Assembly (NCBI GenBank): GCA_049642465.1
Contig: JBAROV010000101.1
Location: forward strand, 1-59,827
From: CAWDPQ01 sp049642465
Lineage (GTDB): Bacteria; Acidobacteriota; Vicinamibacteria; Vicinamibacterales; 2-12-FULL-66-21
Reading direction: 5' to 3'
Length of the DNA stretch: 59,827 bases
The position numbers were made by a program, and so were the translations under genes. The notes beneath the pieces were generated by a model. The model worked only from the letters and a program-made list of their open reading frames with translations. It did no database searches and was not told the DNA's origin. Position 1 is the first letter of the stretch. Every line of letters starts with the position of its first letter. Below are positions 25,700 through 33,872 of the stretch, piece after piece.

Positions 25700-27031
25700 C
25701 TATCGCGCCTCCTGCGGAACCGCCAGGTATCCCGGCCGGGCTCTCACGCTGACCTTCGACCGCTTCACCTTGACACTGACGCGCCGGAACTTTCCGTCCA
25801 TCGTCGCGTTCGTCGGCTCATATCCAAGCAGGTAGTACGTCGTCCGCTCCTGCTGCATGCGCGCGACGCCCGAGCCCAGATTGTTCGTGTTCTCAATCAG
25901 GAAGCCGCCCGTTTCCTTCGCGAGGCGACCGAGCGATGCAGTGGGACGAGAGATCACAAGCTGCTCCTGGCGCTCGAGCTCCTTCGTCCACGCTCCCTCC
26001 TCGCGCTTCGTGTCGCCAATGCCCTGCGATCCGGCAACATTCACGTTCCGCGCGACCTCGGCTTCCTTGCTGTGCAGGCGAAGACCGGCAGCGTCTACAG
26101 GGTAGAACGTGATATTCGCGCGGTTCGCCTCACCGATGATTGCGTCGAACTTTGGTTTGATGCGATCGGCGATCGGCAGACTCTCGGTGAAATACACGAT
26201 GCTCTTGCGCCCTGGCAGCAGCGCAAGACCGTCGACAACGGCGCGGAGCCCGGCGGCGGACGAAAGGCCCTCCCATTCCGTCAGGAACTGCCGATATCCG
26301 TTCTCCATCCGCATCATGATCATCGTCATCTTGTAGAGGACGATGTCGTTTGTCTCCATCCGCTTCAAGGTTTCCTCGCGCTCGGCGATACCGGCAAACC
26401 CTCCGCGTGATTCAGCGCCCGCCGTGGGTGGTGTATCCGGGTCAAGTTTCTGGAGGAACGTATCGCCGGCACGCTGCGTTTCCCGCCGCAGGTTCGTCCG
26501 TGCCGCGGCTCCAAACTTCTCGATCGAGCCGCGTAGGCGCTCAGGATCGTTCGTGAACGGCTGAAATGTTTTCAGGTTGAGATCCGCGACAAAGACTCCC
26601 GCATAGTCGTGGGGCGGGACGAGCGTGTCGATGTACTCGAGGGCAGCCTTGGTCGCATACGGCGCCCCGTCGGGCGACAGCTTATCGAACAGGATGGCGG
26701 TAACTGTCGGTGTGGCTCCGGACAGCGGTGCATCTCGAGCCGTGGTTCCCAGCGTTGTACCGTCCGGCGATGCAGGAGCCGGACTCGGAGTCCCCACCGG
26801 CTTCGCAACGCCTCCGCTGACCAGCGTGACCGAGACGAGCTGCTGCCGCTTCCCCTCCTCGCTTAACTCGAAGTCAGCGGGCGTGAGATCGAGGACCGGC
26901 TGTCCCTTGTTGTCGATAACGCTGACGTCGATCAGGACACCGGCCGTTGCGGTTTTGACAGGTGCCTGGTGTGAATGGACAGATGAGCTGGGAAGGGCCG
27001 CGGCGAGAACGACGGGGAGGATGAGCTTCAT
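25700..27031 (-). CDS. VWFA-related secreted protein, short form (VWFA-3)
   Basis: 443-residue exported protein of the acidobacterial VWFA-related family. Signal peptide about 1-22; a short beta domain with VLIDVSVIDNKGQPVLDLTPADFEL (given here as two segments, VLIDVSVIDNK and LDLTPADFEL, 32-56); then the VWFA-like domain from about 110. The usual DxSxS metal site reads FDKLSP (Asp116). LPGRKSIVYFTESLP, FYPVDAAGLR and TGGFLIENTNNL are family signatures. It lacks the roughly 280-residue C-terminal domain of its two neighbours, ending soon after RARPGYLAV. Last gene of a five-gene operon, 23 bases after the previous stop. Function unknown. Confidence 0.88.
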   Translation of the reverse strand: MKLILPVVLAAALPSSSVHSHQAPVKTATAGVLIDVSVIDNKGQPVLDLTPADFELSEEGKRQQLVSVTLVSGGVAKPVGTPSPAPASPDGTTLGTTARDAPLSGATPTVTAILFDKLSPDGAPYATKAALEYIDTLVPPHDYAGVFVADLNLKTFQPFTNDPERLRGSIEKFGAAARTNLRRETQRAGDTFLQKLDPDTPPTAGAESRGGFAGIAEREETLKRMETNDIVLYKMTMIMMRMENGYRQFLTEWEGLSSAAGLRAVVDGLALLPGRKSIVYFTESLPIADRIKPKFDAIIGEANRANITFYPVDAAGLRLHSKEAEVARNVNVAGSQGIGDTKREEGAWTKELERQEQLVISRPTASLGRLAKETGGFLIENTNNLGSGVARMQQERTTYYLLGYEPTNATMDGKFRRVSVKVKRSKVSVRARPGYLAVPQEAR

Positions 27032-27054
27032 GTCCGCCCTCAGTGTGCGAGGTA

Positions 27055-29235
27055 TTACTCGACGATCGTGAAGAATGCGCTCCGCAGTTGTTCGTCCGCG
27101 CCTGTTCGCAGCCGGAGCCGCAACTCATACGTGCCGGCCGGAAACTTGTCGATGGGCAGCTTGCCCACGTGCTGATTCCGTCCCTCGGGCAACGAGTGCG
27201 CGAAATCGACCGGCACGGATGCAAGCGGGCGGCCGCTGTGAAGGAGTTCGAGAGAGGCGCTCGGGTTGGTGGTCGATCCCCTGTAAAACCAGAAGTAGAA
27301 CGTCAGCTCCGCGTCACGGCCGTGCTTCAGCGGATCCCCGGCATTCGGATAGAGCAGCAGGTCTCCGTAATAAAACGGGAGGTTCGCGGGCCGATCGGCG
27401 GCCGCGACGGTTTCGGTGCGCCGGACAATGACGAGCGTGCTGGACGGTGTCGCTGCGCCCGTTCCAGCCGGGACCGTGATCGTCGAGAATCGCACGCTCG
27501 CGCGTTCGCCGACCGCGTCGTGGACGATCGCCTCGAGGGTGTAAACACCAGGCTGTAATTCAGGCTGGCGATAGAAGAGGATCTCTCCTTCGCGAGCAGT
27601 GTCCACGTCTTTCGACGCGCCGGTCAGAAGGTACTGCTGGCTCAACGTGTGGACGCTCTGGCCCGCCGCGTTCTTGATTCGCGCGAGTACTGTGGCCTGC
27701 GCGGCGTAGGTGCTCTTGTCGTGATCGACCTTGAATTCAAGCTCCCGCGTCTTGACTTGCACCACTATCGGGACGGCCGCGCTGCCGGTCGAGTGGGGAA
27801 AGACGAACCCGCTGGCGGTGATTGGAAAGTCTTTCGCGGGCGTAGCGCGTCCGAGCGCCTTCAGCGCCGCAACCTCATAACCCAGAAATGGGACGGCGAC
27901 GGGACGTACTGCGAGGTATCCCTTGCGTGCGAATACCTGCGAACCATCCCGCTTGACCTTGACCGCAATCGTCCGGAACTTGCCGTCGTACTCGACGTTC
28001 GATGGCGAGTAGGTCAGCAGGTAGTGGAAGCGATTGTCTTCATCGATCCGCCGGAACGCGGAACCGAGATCGTTGGTGTCACGGATCAGAAATCCGCCTG
28101 TGTCTCCCGCCAGGCGCGCGAGACCCGTCTGTGGATCGAGGCGGAGCATGTCCTCCGTGCGTTCGACGATTCGCGTGATCGGGCCGTTCGACGGATCGCG
28201 GCTGATTGAGTTCTGACGCAGTCGCTCCTGGCTGGCCGCGTCCAGTTCGCGGCGCGTTTCGCTCAACGTGCTTTCCGCGCGCAGGCCCGCCGCATCAATC
28301 GTATAAACGCTGACGTTGGCGCGGTTGGCAGAGCTCACGAGACCGTCCAGCCGCGCCTGCATCGCAGGCGATGCGGGTAGTCCTTCGGAGAGGTAGACGA
28401 GCGTCTTGCGTCCAGGAAGCGGCGCGAGCGACTGGACGATCGCCAGCAGGGCATCGGCGCTGCCGAAGCCGCGCTGATCGCGGTCGAGCGATTCGAACGT
28501 GCGCAGCATGCGCATTTCGAGCTCGGTCATCTGACGCTCGACGATCGCCTGCGCCTGTCCCGCGTTGGCGCCATCTGGTCCGAACGTCGTCGTTTCCCTG
28601 CCGAGGCCGAGCGCGTCGAGCTCGACAAGCCGCTGGTTCAGGACCTGCCGGCGTGCGGCTTCCACTTCCTGCTGCGCGGTTCCGGCAGTCGTGACCCGGT
28701 TGATCGCCCTGCGAACGCGCGGAAGATCGTCCGTGTAAGGCTGAAGCACGCGGAGTCCGGGCTCGGACGCGAACACCCCGATGCGCGCATCGGTGTCTCC
28801 AGACATGGGCAGGTAGGACAGCGCGGCCTTCTGCGCGAGGGCGAGGGCTTCAGGCTGCAGCGCGTCGAAGACGATCGCCACGGTGGGACGATCCGGTTCC
28901 GAGGCCGCCGCGGGAGCCGACGTGCTGCGGCCGTCGGCCGGCGCAGGCCCGCTGATGCGGCGGCCGACTTTAATCCCGATGCCGCCGGCCCGTTCGACCA
29001 CGGAAAACGACCCAATTCTCTGCCGCGTCGAGTCCTCGAACACCTCGAAGTCGTCCGCGGTCAGATCCAGCACGGGACGGCCGCGCTTGTCGCGGACGAC
29101 GACGTCGACGAGAACCGCGGTGACGCCGGCCGAGTAGGATTCCGTTTTCGGCTGCGCCTGCTGCGGCGGGCTTTGATCCGCAAGCACCGTCTGCACTGTC
29201 AGAACGACGATCGCCGCCGTAGCGCGGATCCGCAT
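27055..29235 (-). CDS. VWFA-related secreted protein (VWFA-2)
   Basis: 726-residue exported protein. Signal peptide about 1-19; N-terminal beta domain with VLVDVVVRDKRG and DFEVFED (41-68); VWFA-like domain about 115-400, with FDALQP (Asp124) in place of DxSxS, LPGRKTLVYLSEGLP, YTIDAAGLR and TGGFLIRDTNDLG; then a C-terminal beta-rich region (about 420-726) ending FFTIVE. AAGGAG lies five bases before the ATG. Fourteen bases separate it from the preceding VWFA gene. A sensor, adhesion or scaffold role in the cell envelope is possible but unsupported. Confidence 0.9.
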   Translation of the reverse strand: MRIRATAAIVVLTVQTVLADQSPPQQAQPKTESYSAGVTAVLVDVVVRDKRGRPVLDLTADDFEVFEDSTRQRIGSFSVVERAGGIGIKVGRRISGPAPADGRSTSAPAAASEPDRPTVAIVFDALQPEALALAQKAALSYLPMSGDTDARIGVFASEPGLRVLQPYTDDLPRVRRAINRVTTAGTAQQEVEAARRQVLNQRLVELDALGLGRETTTFGPDGANAGQAQAIVERQMTELEMRMLRTFESLDRDQRGFGSADALLAIVQSLAPLPGRKTLVYLSEGLPASPAMQARLDGLVSSANRANVSVYTIDAAGLRAESTLSETRRELDAASQERLRQNSISRDPSNGPITRIVERTEDMLRLDPQTGLARLAGDTGGFLIRDTNDLGSAFRRIDEDNRFHYLLTYSPSNVEYDGKFRTIAVKVKRDGSQVFARKGYLAVRPVAVPFLGYEVAALKALGRATPAKDFPITASGFVFPHSTGSAAVPIVVQVKTRELEFKVDHDKSTYAAQATVLARIKNAAGQSVHTLSQQYLLTGASKDVDTAREGEILFYRQPELQPGVYTLEAIVHDAVGERASVRFSTITVPAGTGAATPSSTLVIVRRTETVAAADRPANLPFYYGDLLLYPNAGDPLKHGRDAELTFYFWFYRGSTTNPSASLELLHSGRPLASVPVDFAHSLPEGRNQHVGKLPIDKFPAGTYELRLRLRTGADEQLRSAFFTIVE

Positions 29236-29249
29236 GGCGCTCCTTCAGC

Positions 29250-31442
29250 TCATTCCACGATTCTGACGATCGTCGATCGCGAGATCTGCTGTTGTGCCTG
29301 AGTGATGACCAGGTGAAGATCGTACGTCCCGGCCGCGAGTGCGGCGGTCGGGAGCCGGCTCACCTGCTGGATGCGCCCTGCGCTGTCCGCGTCGCCGAGC
29401 GGCAGTGGCAGTTTGGCGAGCGCCGTGCCGTTCTGCAAAACCTCGAGCATCGCCTGCGGCTTCGCGCCTTTTGCCGGATACACGGTGAAGAAAAATCCGA
29501 GCTCCGGTGTCGTGCTCTTGCGGACCGGCTCGCCCATATTGGGGTACAGAAGCCTGTCGCCTACGAGAAATGGATTGTCGACGGGCCGATTCGTCTCGGC
29601 GACGCGTTCCGCACTTCCAACAAGCACGAGATTGCTGGCGCGCAGTGTATTGTCTTCGACTTTGCTCTGCTCGACGGTCGCGAACCTGACGCTCGCGCGT
29701 TCGCTCAGCGCGTCGTGAACGATCGCCTCCATTGAATAGATGCCGGGCTGCAGCTCCGGTTCGCGGTAGAACAGGACGTTGCCCTGTTTGACCGACTCCA
29801 GTTTTTCCATCGGGCCGGTGAGGACATAGTTCTGGCTCAGCTTGTCCACGACTTCCTTCGCCGCATTCTTGAAGCGGACGACGATCGTGAATTCCGCCCG
29901 ATAGGATGATTGGTCCTCGGTCTGGCGGAACGTCAAACTTCCCGCCGGAACCGAGACGAGCACCGGCGTCAGGCCGGGACGCCCCGGCTCCGGGAATTTC
30001 AACGCCGCGACCCGGACCGGGAATGCATTGGGCACGGGCGTCGTTTCGAGCAGCACGAGGGCAGGCGCCTCGAACGACATCACGGGCATCGCACCGGTCG
30101 ATGGGACGGCGTAGTACCCCTTTCGTGCCGCGACCTCCGCGCCGCCGCGTTTCACTTTGACGGCGATCGTCCGGAACTTCCCATCGAGCCGGTCGTTCTT
30201 CGGCACGTAGGACAGCATGTAGTAATTCCGCATGTCCTGATCGATTCGTCTGAACCCGCCGGTGAGGTCGTTGGTGTTTCGGATCAGGATGCCGCCGGTT
30301 TCGTCGGCGAGCTGACCGAGCCCGCTGTGCGGGTCGCGGCGCAGGTTATCCTCGTTGCGCTCGAGCGCTTCCGTCATCGGCGCCCCAACCACGTCGGTCG
30401 TCGGGTTCCGCTGCAACGTACGCTGGGCGGCTGCATTGATGTTGTCGCGCGTCTCCTGGCTCGTGCTCTCGGTCCGCAGGCCAGCTGCATCCATCGCGTA
30501 GATGCTCACGTTCGCGCGATTCGCGGTATCGATCACGGATCGAAAACGGGCAGCGACGTTGGCCGGGATCGCCACGCCTTCCGAGAAGAAGATCACCGAT
30601 TTCCGTCCCCGCAGCGCGCGCATGCCGTTCACGACCGCGAGCAGCGCGTTACTCGTGGTCACCCCTTGTTGATCGCGCTCGAGCATTTCGAATGTTTCGA
30701 GCGTCCGGCGCTGCATGTCCGCGGCGATGGCATCGGCCGCGCCGGCCCCGGCGCCACCCTGCGCCGCCTGCGCGGCAGCCTGGCCGCCACCTGCGAGCAC
30801 ATCGAGGTTGCCGGCCGCTCCAGCCGCCTGCTTCGCGAGATCGCGCGCTTTGCCCGCCTGCGATTCGAACTGTGCCGTGCTGCGAACGCCGACATCCTCG
30901 ACAGCCTTGCGCAGGCGCGCCGAGTCGCGCGTGTAAGTCTGGTAGGTAATCAGGGACAAATCGATGCCGAACACACCGACGAGGGACTTGCTCTCACCGG
31001 CTTGCCCGATGTACCCGAGCGCGGCTTTGTGGGCGATGGCGCGAGCTTCCGGCGTGAGCCGATCGAACACGAGCGCGATGATCGGCTCGGGCGGCGGTTC
31101 CGAGGCGGGTTTCGCCGTGTCAGGCACGGTCGTCGGCGTGGCCGCTGGGGCATTGCTCGCGGGCGAACGCCGGACGCTCTCCGGGGTGTACAAGGTGAGG
31201 GCGCCGATGTCCTGGAGCACTCCGTCTTCAAAGACTTCGAAATCAGCAGCCGCTAAATCGGTGATCGGCTGACCGCGACGGTCGCGGACGACGACATCGA
31301 CGAGCACGGCGGTTGCGGTCGCCTGCACCGTGCCTGACGCACGCGGCGGCGTCTGTGGTGGCGTTTGCGCGCCGGGCGACTCTGGTGCGAGGGCAACGCA
31401 CAGGAGCAGGGCAAACGCCTGCTTGTATCTCGTCGATGTCAC
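29250..31442 (-). CDS. VWFA-related secreted protein (VWFA-1)
   Basis: 730-residue paralogue of VWFA-2 with the same layout: signal peptide about 1-25, VLVDVVVRDRRG and DFEVFED (47-73), VWFA-like domain from about 118 with FDRLTP (Asp127), LRGRKSVIFFSEGVA, YAMDAAGLR and TGGILIRNTNDL, and a C-terminal domain ending TIVRIVE. An Ala/Gly-rich insertion (about 205-245) is absent from the other two. It starts with GTG overlapping the TPR gene stop as GTGA, so it is coupled to it. Confidence 0.9.
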   Translation of the reverse strand: MTSTRYKQAFALLLCVALAPESPGAQTPPQTPPRASGTVQATATAVLVDVVVRDRRGQPITDLAAADFEVFEDGVLQDIGALTLYTPESVRRSPASNAPAATPTTVPDTAKPASEPPPEPIIALVFDRLTPEARAIAHKAALGYIGQAGESKSLVGVFGIDLSLITYQTYTRDSARLRKAVEDVGVRSTAQFESQAGKARDLAKQAAGAAGNLDVLAGGGQAAAQAAQGGAGAGAADAIAADMQRRTLETFEMLERDQQGVTTSNALLAVVNGMRALRGRKSVIFFSEGVAIPANVAARFRSVIDTANRANVSIYAMDAAGLRTESTSQETRDNINAAAQRTLQRNPTTDVVGAPMTEALERNEDNLRRDPHSGLGQLADETGGILIRNTNDLTGGFRRIDQDMRNYYMLSYVPKNDRLDGKFRTIAVKVKRGGAEVAARKGYYAVPSTGAMPVMSFEAPALVLLETTPVPNAFPVRVAALKFPEPGRPGLTPVLVSVPAGSLTFRQTEDQSSYRAEFTIVVRFKNAAKEVVDKLSQNYVLTGPMEKLESVKQGNVLFYREPELQPGIYSMEAIVHDALSERASVRFATVEQSKVEDNTLRASNLVLVGSAERVAETNRPVDNPFLVGDRLLYPNMGEPVRKSTTPELGFFFTVYPAKGAKPQAMLEVLQNGTALAKLPLPLGDADSAGRIQQVSRLPTAALAAGTYDLHLVITQAQQQISRSTIVRIVE

Positions 31443-32641
31443 GGCTTCTCCTGACTTCGATCCCTGATTCCGCCAATTGATTGCTCGCCGTGTTTCTTGC
31501 TCCGCATCAACCGTTCGAGGCGAAGAAACTCGGCGCGCTCGCGCTCGGCATCCGTCGGCCGTCCCGCTTTCTGGTACGCGCGCGACAGCATGAAGCGCAT
31601 GGACGGACTGTCGGGTGCGAGTTTCACCCCGATTTCGAGGTGTGCGACGGAACCGGCGGTATCGCCCGTTTCCAGGAGGACCTGTCCGATGGCGCGCCGG
31701 GCGGCAAAGTCGCGCGGGTTGAGGTCGAGTACGCGCTGCGCCCAGGGCCTCGCGGCTTCCCAGTCGGAGCGATTGAGGTATTCGAACGCAATCTGCAGGA
31801 GCGAGGGCACGTGGTCCGGAGAGATTTTCAGTTCCTGCTGAAATTCTTCGATCGCACGATCCGGATCGGCTTCGAGCAGGTACACGCCGCGTGCGTAGTG
31901 GACGTTCGGTGCGTCCGGGTACCGTTCCACGAGCAGGTCGAAGGCTGGCTTGGCGGCGCTCGGCATCCGCGCCGCCTGGTAGTAGGCGCCGCGGCCAGCC
32001 ATCATCACCATTTCGCGGCGCTGCGGCGGCAACTCCGCCGGCACCATCGGAATCCGAAGCAGCGCCATTCCAAAGGCTTCGATGACGCGCGGACTGTCGT
32101 TGCCTTCGCGCGCGAAACTCTGGAGGGTGTTCAGCGCGAACTCGTACTGTTCGAGGCGCGTCATCGTGATGGCGGTGTGATACGCGATCGCCGGGACCAG
32201 ATCTTTGGGCCCTTCAACACCCAGATCGTTCGCGCGCAGCAGATCGCCGAGCGCGGTTTCGTAGTTCTTCAGTTGAAACTCGCACAAACCCTTGAACCCG
32301 AACGCCGCGGCGTGTTTCGGCTGCAGCCGGACGACGCGCGCGAATGCGTCTTTCGCTTCCGCATATCGATCGAGCTCGTAGTAGGCGGTGCCGAGATGCC
32401 AGAAGCCTTCCGTCCACGACGGCCGGATCTTGACCGCTTTCTGATAAAGGCCGATCGATTCCTCGATCCGTCCGCCATCTCTCGCGGCCGACGCCTCGCG
32501 AACCAGTCGATCGAACTGCGGGCTGGCGGCAGCCTTCGCCTGCGGCGCCGATTTCGCTGCCGGGGCGGCAGGCTTTGACGGCGGCGGCGTCTGAAAGCCT
32601 GGCGCGAGGAGCCACAGGACCACAAGAGCGGGGCCCGTCAT
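31439..32641 (-). CDS. Exported tetratricopeptide repeat protein B
   Basis: 400-residue protein with an N-terminal hydrophobic segment (ALVVLWLLAPGF), an Ala/Pro/Lys-rich linker and then TPR-like helical repeats from about 55 (IEESIGLYQKAVKIRPSW, YAEAKDAFARVVRLQPKH, YETALGDLLRANDLG, RAIEEFQQELKISPDH, WEAARPWAQRVLDLNPRD). The ATG overlaps the stop of TPR protein A as ATGA. Its own stop overlaps the VWFA-1 start. Likely an adaptor for the VWFA proteins made from the same message; partner inferred from the operon only. Confidence 0.88.
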   Translation of the reverse strand: MTGPALVVLWLLAPGFQTPPPSKPAAPAAKSAPQAKAAASPQFDRLVREASAARDGGRIEESIGLYQKAVKIRPSWTEGFWHLGTAYYELDRYAEAKDAFARVVRLQPKHAAAFGFKGLCEFQLKNYETALGDLLRANDLGVEGPKDLVPAIAYHTAITMTRLEQYEFALNTLQSFAREGNDSPRVIEAFGMALLRIPMVPAELPPQRREMVMMAGRGAYYQAARMPSAAKPAFDLLVERYPDAPNVHYARGVYLLEADPDRAIEEFQQELKISPDHVPSLLQIAFEYLNRSDWEAARPWAQRVLDLNPRDFAARRAIGQVLLETGDTAGSVAHLEIGVKLAPDSPSMRFMLSRAYQKAGRPTDAERERAEFLRLERLMRSKKHGEQSIGGIRDRSQEKP

Positions 32642-33756
32642 TGTCCGCCCGACCCCTTCGCCTGCCGTTCCTGTTCTTTCTGCCGGAGGCGCTCGGCAAT
32701 CGCCTTGTGCTTGTCGCCATCTTCCGTTCGTTTCAGGCGGTAGTAACACGTCGCGAGCAGGACGTGCGCTTCGGTGTAGTCCGGAACCTCCGCGATGACG
32801 CTTTCGAGGAGGTCCCGCGACTCATCGAGATTCCCCTGCGAAAGGAGCGCACCCGCGAGACCGAGCCGTGCGGTGACTTCCTGCGGGCGCAGCTCGTGTG
32901 CGCGCCGCAAATAGCGGGCGGATTCTTCGTGATGGCCGTCGCGCCGAAGCAGTGCACCCAGCGTCAGGTTGGCTTCGAAGTCGTTCGGCGCCGCGAGCAG
33001 CGCGCGGCGCAGCTCGCGGACGGCGCCTTCCTGGTCGCCGGAACCGAGCAGGGCCCGCGCGTAGACAGTGCGCAGCGTCGGCAGATCCGGATTGATGCGG
33101 ATCGCTTTCTGGAGCTCCGCCACGGCGCCGGGGTAGTCGCGCGTTTCCATCAGGGCCGTGCCCATCAACAGATGCCCTTCGGCCGATTCACCCGCGCTGA
33201 AAATGCGATCCAGGTAGACCTGCGCGCGATCGCGCTGGCCCGCACGGAGCAGCGCCGTGCCGAGCACGTAACCAAACGCCAGATCCTTCGTGAACTGCGC
33301 CTCCCGCGGCGTCAGCAAATCGATGACCTCTTGAAAGCGTCCGTTCTGCAGCAGCGCGTCGCCGAGCAGCAAGACGGCCGCGTTGTTGTCCGGGCTGGCG
33401 GCGATGACGGCCCGGAACGCCTCGATCGCGTCCGGCAGCCGGGCAGCTTTGTAATAGGCAAGTCCGAGGTTGAAGCGGAACGTCGGATTCGTCCCGTCGG
33501 CGCGTAGCGCCGCCTTGTACTGCTCGATCGCTTCATCGTACTTTCCGAGCCTGACGTACGCAGCCCCGAGGTTCGAACGGACACCTGCGTGGTCCGGCTG
33601 AATGCGCAAGGCCGCGGAATACGCGTCAACCGCGCCCAGGACATCGCCCGCTTCATGCAGCTGAACCGCCTGCGACACGAGCCTGTCGAACTCAGCCGAA
33701 GGAGGTACTTGGCCGTACGCGCAGACGAGTAAGGCGAGAAGGAAAGTAGAGAGCAC
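32638..33756 (-). CDS. Exported tetratricopeptide repeat protein A
   Basis: 372-residue protein. With a GTG start the product begins MLSTFLLALLVCAYGQ, a good signal peptide. TPR units run from about residue 25 (VLGAVDAYSAALRIQPDH, YDEAIEQYKAALRADGTN, LPDAIEAFRAVIAASPDN, FQEVIDLLTPRE, YPGAVAELQKAIRINPDL, QEGAVRELRRALLAAPND, LDESRDLLESVIAEVPDY). A longer frame reaches 33858 but runs through the terminator and the palindromic repeat, so the downstream GTG was chosen; no strong ribosome site confirms it. First gene of the TPR-TPR-VWFA-VWFA-VWFA operon. Confidence 0.85.
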   Translation of the reverse strand: MLSTFLLALLVCAYGQVPPSAEFDRLVSQAVQLHEAGDVLGAVDAYSAALRIQPDHAGVRSNLGAAYVRLGKYDEAIEQYKAALRADGTNPTFRFNLGLAYYKAARLPDAIEAFRAVIAASPDNNAAVLLLGDALLQNGRFQEVIDLLTPREAQFTKDLAFGYVLGTALLRAGQRDRAQVYLDRIFSAGESAEGHLLMGTALMETRDYPGAVAELQKAIRINPDLPTLRTVYARALLGSGDQEGAVRELRRALLAAPNDFEANLTLGALLRRDGHHEESARYLRRAHELRPQEVTARLGLAGALLSQGNLDESRDLLESVIAEVPDYTEAHVLLATCYYRLKRTEDGDKHKAIAERLRQKEQERQAKGSGGQ

Positions 33757-33780
33757 GGATACCGTAATTTTAGCGTGCAG

Positions 33781-33816
33781 AAACAAAAAGGGGGGAGAAC
33801 TGTCAAGTTCTCCCCC
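33781..33816 (-). terminator. Rho-independent terminator after receptor 3
   Basis: Perfect 11-pair stem GGGGGAGAACT / AGTTCTCCCCC (33791-33801 with 33806-33816), four-base loop, followed on the minus strand by CTTTTTGTTT. It separates receptor 3 from the TPR/VWFA operon, which must therefore have its own promoter or depend on readthrough. Confidence 0.9.
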
Positions 33817-33828
33817 AGTCGGATTTCC

Positions 33829-33872
33829 GTGGCTTCCGCCTTCAGGCGGAAGCACCACTAGGCGGAAACGCC
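33829..33872. repeat. Palindromic GTGGCTTCCGCC element plus GGCG-GAAA-CGCC hairpin
   Basis: GTGGCTTCCGCC (33829-33840) faces GGCGGAAGCACCAC (33845-33858) with a TTCA loop and a two-base bulge. A second small hairpin, GGCG GAAA CGCC (33861-33872), abuts the receptor 3 stop codon. When translated the first element gives PPEGGSH, a string I recognise at mispredicted N termini in acidobacterial proteins, which suggests a dispersed family. Confidence 0.7.

Noticed and set aside
29910..31256. Open + strand frame of 448 codons opposite VWFA-1
   Set aside because: Antisense shadow; low-complexity Arg/His-rich product.
33757..33858. Upstream extension of TPR protein A beginning with PPEGGSH
   Set aside because: It would translate through a Rho-independent terminator and a dispersed palindrome.
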